NCBI GenBank assembly: GCA_040758525.1
Contig: JBFLVQ010000106.1
Coordinates: forward strand, 1 to 18,525
Length of the DNA: 18,525 nucleotides
Source: JBFLVQ01 sp040758525
GTDB taxonomy: Bacteria; Acidobacteriota; Blastocatellia; Chloracidobacteriales; JADJPF01
Direction of reading: 5' to 3'
Part shown: in pieces, positions 10,701 to 16,700 of the stretch
Position numbering within the stretch: position 1 is the stretch's first letter
Layout: the number at the start of each line of letters is the position of its first letter
Made by a program: the position numbers and the translations under genes
Notes under the pieces: model-generated
Seen by the model: only the letters and a program-made list of their open reading frames with translations
Database searches by the model: none
What the model was told of the DNA's origin: nothing

Positions 10701-13700
10701 ACGTACTTTAACTTGTTCATCCTTACGCCCTAGGAACTCAATCTGTCCATTCGCTAAATAACGTCCAATGTCACCAGTCTTATATAGCCGCTGACCTGGA
10801 TTTTCACTAAAAGGATCTGGTACAAAAGATTCTGCAGTGAGGCTTGGTTGATTTAAATAACCACGTGCTAAACTTGCGCCTGCAATACAGATCTCTCCTG
10901 CTACACCGATCGGCATGAGTTCTAGATTACAATCCACAATATAAACTTGTACATTATTGATAGGTTTACCAATTGGCGGTAAGACTTCGCTATCAAACTC
11001 GTCTATCCAGCACCAAGTAGTCACAACACTGTTTTCCGTTGGACCATAATTATTAGCAAGTCGGTAAGGTTGTGATTGGTTTGATTTGCAATGAAGCCTA
11101 TCACCACCCGTTAACAGTGCTCTTAAAACTGTATCTTTAGGCCATTCCTTTTCAAGAACTGCCTCTGCCAATGGTGTTGGCAAAAAAGTTATTGTAATGG
11201 CATTTTCTTTAAACCACTCTATCATACGAGTTGGAGAAAGCTTTATCTCTTCATCGAGAATATAGATACTTGCGCCACTTGCAAGATAAGGCCATAATTC
11301 CCATACAGCGGCATCGAATGCTGTGTTAGCAACCTGAGCCGTGCGATCCTCTGGTAATATCTCGTATGTGCGTTGATGCCAGCCAATAAGATTCATCACT
11401 CCTAAATGAGGAATTTCCACACCTTTCGGTTCACCGGTCGAACCAGATGTATAAATCACATAAGCAAGATTATCAGGTGTTATTTTACTAGGGAAATTGC
11501 CGTCTTTTTCAAGTGTAATTAAATCTCTTTCTTTATCGATAAGAACAAGGACAACATTACTTTTAGATAGATGTTTAGCTAAATTTTCATAAGTCAAAAG
11601 TGCAAGTGGTTTGGCATCTTTCAGTATAAAATCGACCCTCTCTACTGGATAATTAATATCGATAGGAATGTAAGCACCACCAGCCTTGGCAACTGCTAAT
11701 AATGATATCACCATATCAAGAGATCGATCTAGATAAACACATACTCTTGTATCTGGTTTTACACCAAGTTTCTGTAGATAATATGCCAATTGATTGGCGC
11801 ATCGATTTAGTTCGTAATAGGTTAATTGCTCTGTTCCATAAACAACGGCAATTGCAGTAGGGTATAGCTCCACTTGCTCTTGGAAAAGTTCATGAAAAGG
11901 TTTTTCTTGAATTGATATAAATTCTCTACAGTTCAATTCGGTCAATATCTTTTTATGCTCATCCTCGCTAAGCAGTTGGTAATTTGCGATACGTTTATCA
12001 GGCCTAGTAACAATTTCATATAATAATGTCTGAAAATGTTGTAGCAATTGAATGGCGGTCACATCGTCGAAAAGATCCGTGTTATAGACAAGGAGCGCTT
12101 CGATACCATAGGGCTGTTCACTGAGGTGAAACTCTAAGTCGAATCTAGTTGCGCCAGCATCAAATTTATATGGTGTAATCGTCAACCCTGGCAAGGAAAG
12201 TTGACTTTTAGGAGCATTCTGGAGTGTAAACATCACTTGAAAAAGCGGATTGCGACTCAGATCTCTGATAGGTTGTAACTCTTCAACCAATCGCTCAAAA
12301 GGTAAATCTTGATGTGTATAAGCCTCTAATGTTGTCTCTCGTACTCTTGTTAACAACTCTACAAATCTCGGATTACCTTTCAAGTTACCAAACAGTACCA
12401 GTGTATTGACGAAGAATCCGATTAGATTTTCAATCTCGGCACGGTTGCGATTGGCGATTGGCGTACCTATAATAATCTCCTCCTGCTGTGTATAACGATA
12501 GAGTAGCGCTTGGAAGGCTGCCAGTAGCGTCATAAATAGTGTAGTGCCTTCTCTTTGACTTAGCGTTTTGATCCTGTGTGTCAGCTCGCTCGTTACTTTG
12601 ATAGAAACACTAGCACCGTGGAAAGATTGAATAACAGGTCGAGGTCGATCATAAGGTAATTCCAACAATGGTGATACTCCTGCTAACTGCTCTCGCCAAT
12701 ACTCAAGCTGCTGCTCCAATACCTCTCCTCTTAACCATTCTCGTTGCCATAGCGCATAGTCAGCATACTGTACTGTCAATGGCTGCATCTCTACCTTCTC
12801 ACCACGTAACTCTGCCTCGTAATATCCTGTCAACTCTCTTATCAATATCCCCAATGACCAACCATCTGCTACGATGTGATGCAGTGTCACTACTAATACA
12901 TATTCTTCCTTGTTCATACACATCAAACAGCCTCGCAGCAGTGGCCCTTGTGTCAGATCAAATACACACTCTCCTAGCTCACTAGCTATCTGACGAGCAA
13001 TCTGTTGCTGTTCTGCTATTGCACTAAGATCTATGTTAGTGAGTGTAAATGGTTGTGATGGTAAGATAATCTGTATTGGTTCGCCTTGTCTGGTCTGGAA
13101 GACAGTACGCAGCACTTCGTGTCGCTTTATTATTTCATTTATACTCTTTTCCAACGCTTTTATATCCAGACTACCTTCAATTAAGAGTGAGTCTGTAATA
13201 TTGTAGGCAGCACCACCTTCTTCAAGTTGATTAAGAAACCAGAGACGTTGTTGTGCAAATGATAGCGGCAAATCCTGATCACGTGTTACTGGTGTAATAA
13301 TATCATTATACTTCTCGCTGTTATCTATAACTGCTTCTATTATAGCCGCAAGCTGAGTGATAGTTGCTGCTTGAAAGGCAGTTTGTAATGGTAGTTCAAT
13401 AGAAAAAACCGTTCTCAATCGAGAAATCATTTGAGTAGCAAGCAGCGAGTGTCCACCCAATGCAAAGAAATTATCATTGGCACCAATCCGCATTACACCT
13501 AATAGATCAGCCCAAATAGCTATTAATTTTTGCTCTATTATAGTTTGTGGAGCAATATAATTATTATCTAATTCAGAGTTATAGTCCTTAAAAATCAATA
13601 ATGCTTGTTTATCGACTTTACCATTAGCTGTCAGTGGTAAATGTTCTAATGTAACAAAACTAGATGGCAACATGTATTGAGGTAGTTTTTCTAAGAGAAA

Positions 13701-16700
13701 ATCGTACAAGTAGGTTGGTAACTGCTTAATCAGCATAACGTGTAGCGGATCATTAGAATACTGGATCAGGTTATATGTATTATCAAAATTAGTTTTTAGA
13801 TCAGAAATATTATTGTGACCATTGACTCCACGTTTGCAAAAGAGTACATCAAAACAACCTTCTTCCCATAAGCAACTAATATCGACATCGTAATCAAGCT
13901 CATCACTAAGAAGCCAAAACTCTTCCGGATCAATACCAATGTTAGTATGTGACTCAATTGCTTTACGTAATTCACCTACAGTTTGACAGCCTCTATTAGC
14001 GTTCAATAGCGACATAGCTAACAGGTCTTTTTCTACACGTCCATTAATAACTCTTCTAATACCAAGCCGAAGCGGACTTTCTTTAAGCAATACACTCTTA
14101 ATATCTGATATTGTCAAGCCCTGCGCTTGCCAATCGAGCCAGGTGCAGCTAGTTTGTCGATCTGCAGGACATGGTGATGTGCCAACGTGTACTATTACGT
14201 CATAGCGGAAGCAAGTCAGCTCATTCTGATATTTCCCATGTTTAAGAAGAACTCTTACTTGATCAATCTCCGGAAATTGCGCTTTCAATACTCTAAATAG
14301 TGTTGGATCAATGAGCAATTCACCTTCTTGAGAGATACGCTGTTGTGCGCGTTTTAACAATATCTGTGTGTCTAAGTCATCAGGCGACTGGAAAAGTTGA
14401 ACAGAAATATGGAAAGCCTGTAATAAGCGAAAATCTCGTAGATCACCAATAAATATATAACCGCCAGAACGCAATGATTTGATTGCGCCAGTTAAGACTT
14501 TGAGAAAGTAGTCTAGGTCAGGAAAATACTGGACAATCGAGTTAAGAATCACAGTATCGAATGAACCTGGCCCAATATCAGAAAAATCATCTGCACTTCT
14601 TTGCATCAATGTAACACAAGATTGATCATGCCTATTATACTCAAGCTGTCGCTGTACATAATCGAGAGAAACTTGTGAAAAATCGCTGCCATAATAATAT
14701 TCACATTCTGATATTAGTCGAAATAATAGTAATCCTGTGCCACAACCTATTTCCAATATACGTTTTGGTTTTAATGAGAGAATTCGTTCAATAGTGGCAT
14801 CGCGCCATTCGCACATCTCGTCTTCTAACAAAGGAGCCTTCGTATAACTACTGTTCCAGCCAGTAATATTAAACGTTGTGTCTGAAATCCTATTACTCTG
14901 ACTATAATTAAAATTATAGAGTGCCTGCCATTGATTAACTTGTTCGTCTTTTAAACGCTCTCGTTCATATTGCGGAATTGCATGACTATCCTGTGGTACA
15001 ATATAAGCGATTAATTGCTTTTCTCCTCCTTGCGACTCACGTGCAATAACAACAGCATCCTGGAGCAATGGATGGTTGTTTAACACTGACTCAATCTCAC
15101 CCAACTCGATACGGTAACCACGTACTTTAACTTGTTCATCCTTACGCCCTAGGAACTCAATCTGTCCATTCGCTAAATAACGTCCAATGTCACCAGTCTT
15201 ATATAGCCGCTGACCTGGATTTTCACTAAAAGGATCTGGTACAAAAGATTCTGCAGTGAGGCTTGGTTGATTTAAATAACCACGTGCTAAACTTGCGCCT
15301 GCAATACAGATCTCTCCTGCTACACCGATCGGCATGAGTTCTAGATTACAATCCACAATATAAACTTGTACATTATTGATAGGTTTACCAATTGGCGGTA
15401 AGACTTCGCTATCAAACTCGTCTATCCAGCACCAAGTAGTCACAACACTGTTTTCCGTTGGACCATAATTATTAGCAAGTCGGTAAGGTTGTGATTGGTT
15501 TGATTTGCAATGAAGCCTATCACCACCCGTTAACAGTGCTCTTAAAACTGTATCTTTAGGCCATTCCTTTTCAAGAACTGCCTCTGCCAATGGTGTTGGC
15601 AAAAAAGTTATTGTAATGGCATTTTCTTTAAACCACTCTATCATACGAGTTGGAGAAAGCTTTATCTCTTCATCGAGAATATAGATACTTGCGCCACTTG
15701 CAAGATAAGGCCATAATTCCCATACAGCGGCATCGAATGCTGTGTTAGCAACCTGAGCCGTGCGATCCTCTGGTAATATCTCGTATGTGCGTTGATGCCA
15801 GCCAATAAGATTCATCACTCCTAAATGAGGAATTTCCACACCTTTCGGTTCACCGGTCGAACCAGATGTATAAATCACATAAGCAAGATTATCAGGTGTT
15901 ATTTTACTAGGGAAATTGCCGTCTTTTTCAAGTGTAATTAAATCTCTTTCTTTATCGATAAGAACAAGGACAACATTACTTTTAGATAGATGTTTAGCTA
16001 AATTTTCATAAGTCAAAAGTGCAAGTGGTTTGGCATCTTTCAGTATAAAATCGACCCTCTCTACTGGATAATTAATATCGATAGGAATGTAAGCACCACC
16101 AGCCTTGGCAACTGCTAATAATGATATCACCATATCAAGAGATCGATCTAGATAAACACATACTCTTGTATCTGGTTTTACACCAAGTTTCTGTAGATAA
16201 TATGCCAATTGATTGGCGCATCGATTTAGTTCGTAATAGGTTAATTGCTCTGTTCCATAAACAACGGCAATTGCAGTAGGGTATAGCTCCACTTGCTCTT
16301 GGAAAAGTTCATGAAAAGGTTTTTCTTGAATTGATATAAATTCTCTACAGTTCAATTCGGTCAATATCTTTTTATGCTCATCCTCGCTAAGCAGTTGGTA
16401 ATTTGCGATACGTTTATCAGGCCTAGTAACAATTTCATATAATAATGTCTGAAAATGTTGTAGCAATTGAATGGCGGTCACATCGTCGAAAAGATCCGTG
16501 TTATAGACAAGGAGCGCTTCGATACCATAGGGCTGTTCACTGAGGTGAAACTCTAAGTCGAATCTAGTTGCGCCAGCATCAAATTTATATGGTGTAATCG
16601 TCAACCCTGGCAAGGAAAGTTGACTTTTAGGAGCATTCTGGAGTGTAAACATCACTTGAAAAAGCGGATTGCGACTCAGATCTCTGATAGGTTGTAACTC

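Larger units (their letters stand above)
8907..13280 (-). other. NRPS module 2: C-A(N-methyltransferase)-PCP, copy of module 1
   Basis: This module has the same organisation as module 1 with every landmark shifted by exactly 1473 residues: HHIVADG of C2 at 1654-1660, GSTGEPKG at about 2133-2140, methyltransferase motif I near 2502-2511, PCP serine 2938. Except for residues 1744-1766 in the middle of C2, everything from the C2 acceptor lobe through A, methyltransferase, PCP and on into the donor lobe of C3 is indistinguishable from module 1. The N-terminal lobe of C2 differs from that of C1, as expected because C1 receives a different upstream donor. Predicted substrate is again leucine (DAWFLGNVVK), N-methylated, so the enzyme should make an N-methyl-Leu/N-methyl-Leu pair. 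Both active-site sets are intact, so neither copy looks like a decaying duplicate. Confidence 0.88.

Noticed and set aside
8249..12985. Identical 105-codon plus-strand open frames at 8249-8566 and 12668-12985
   Set aside because: They are antisense to the C-domain donor lobes of the NRPS. Their identity merely reflects the DNA repeat, and no ribosome binding site or recognisable product supports them.
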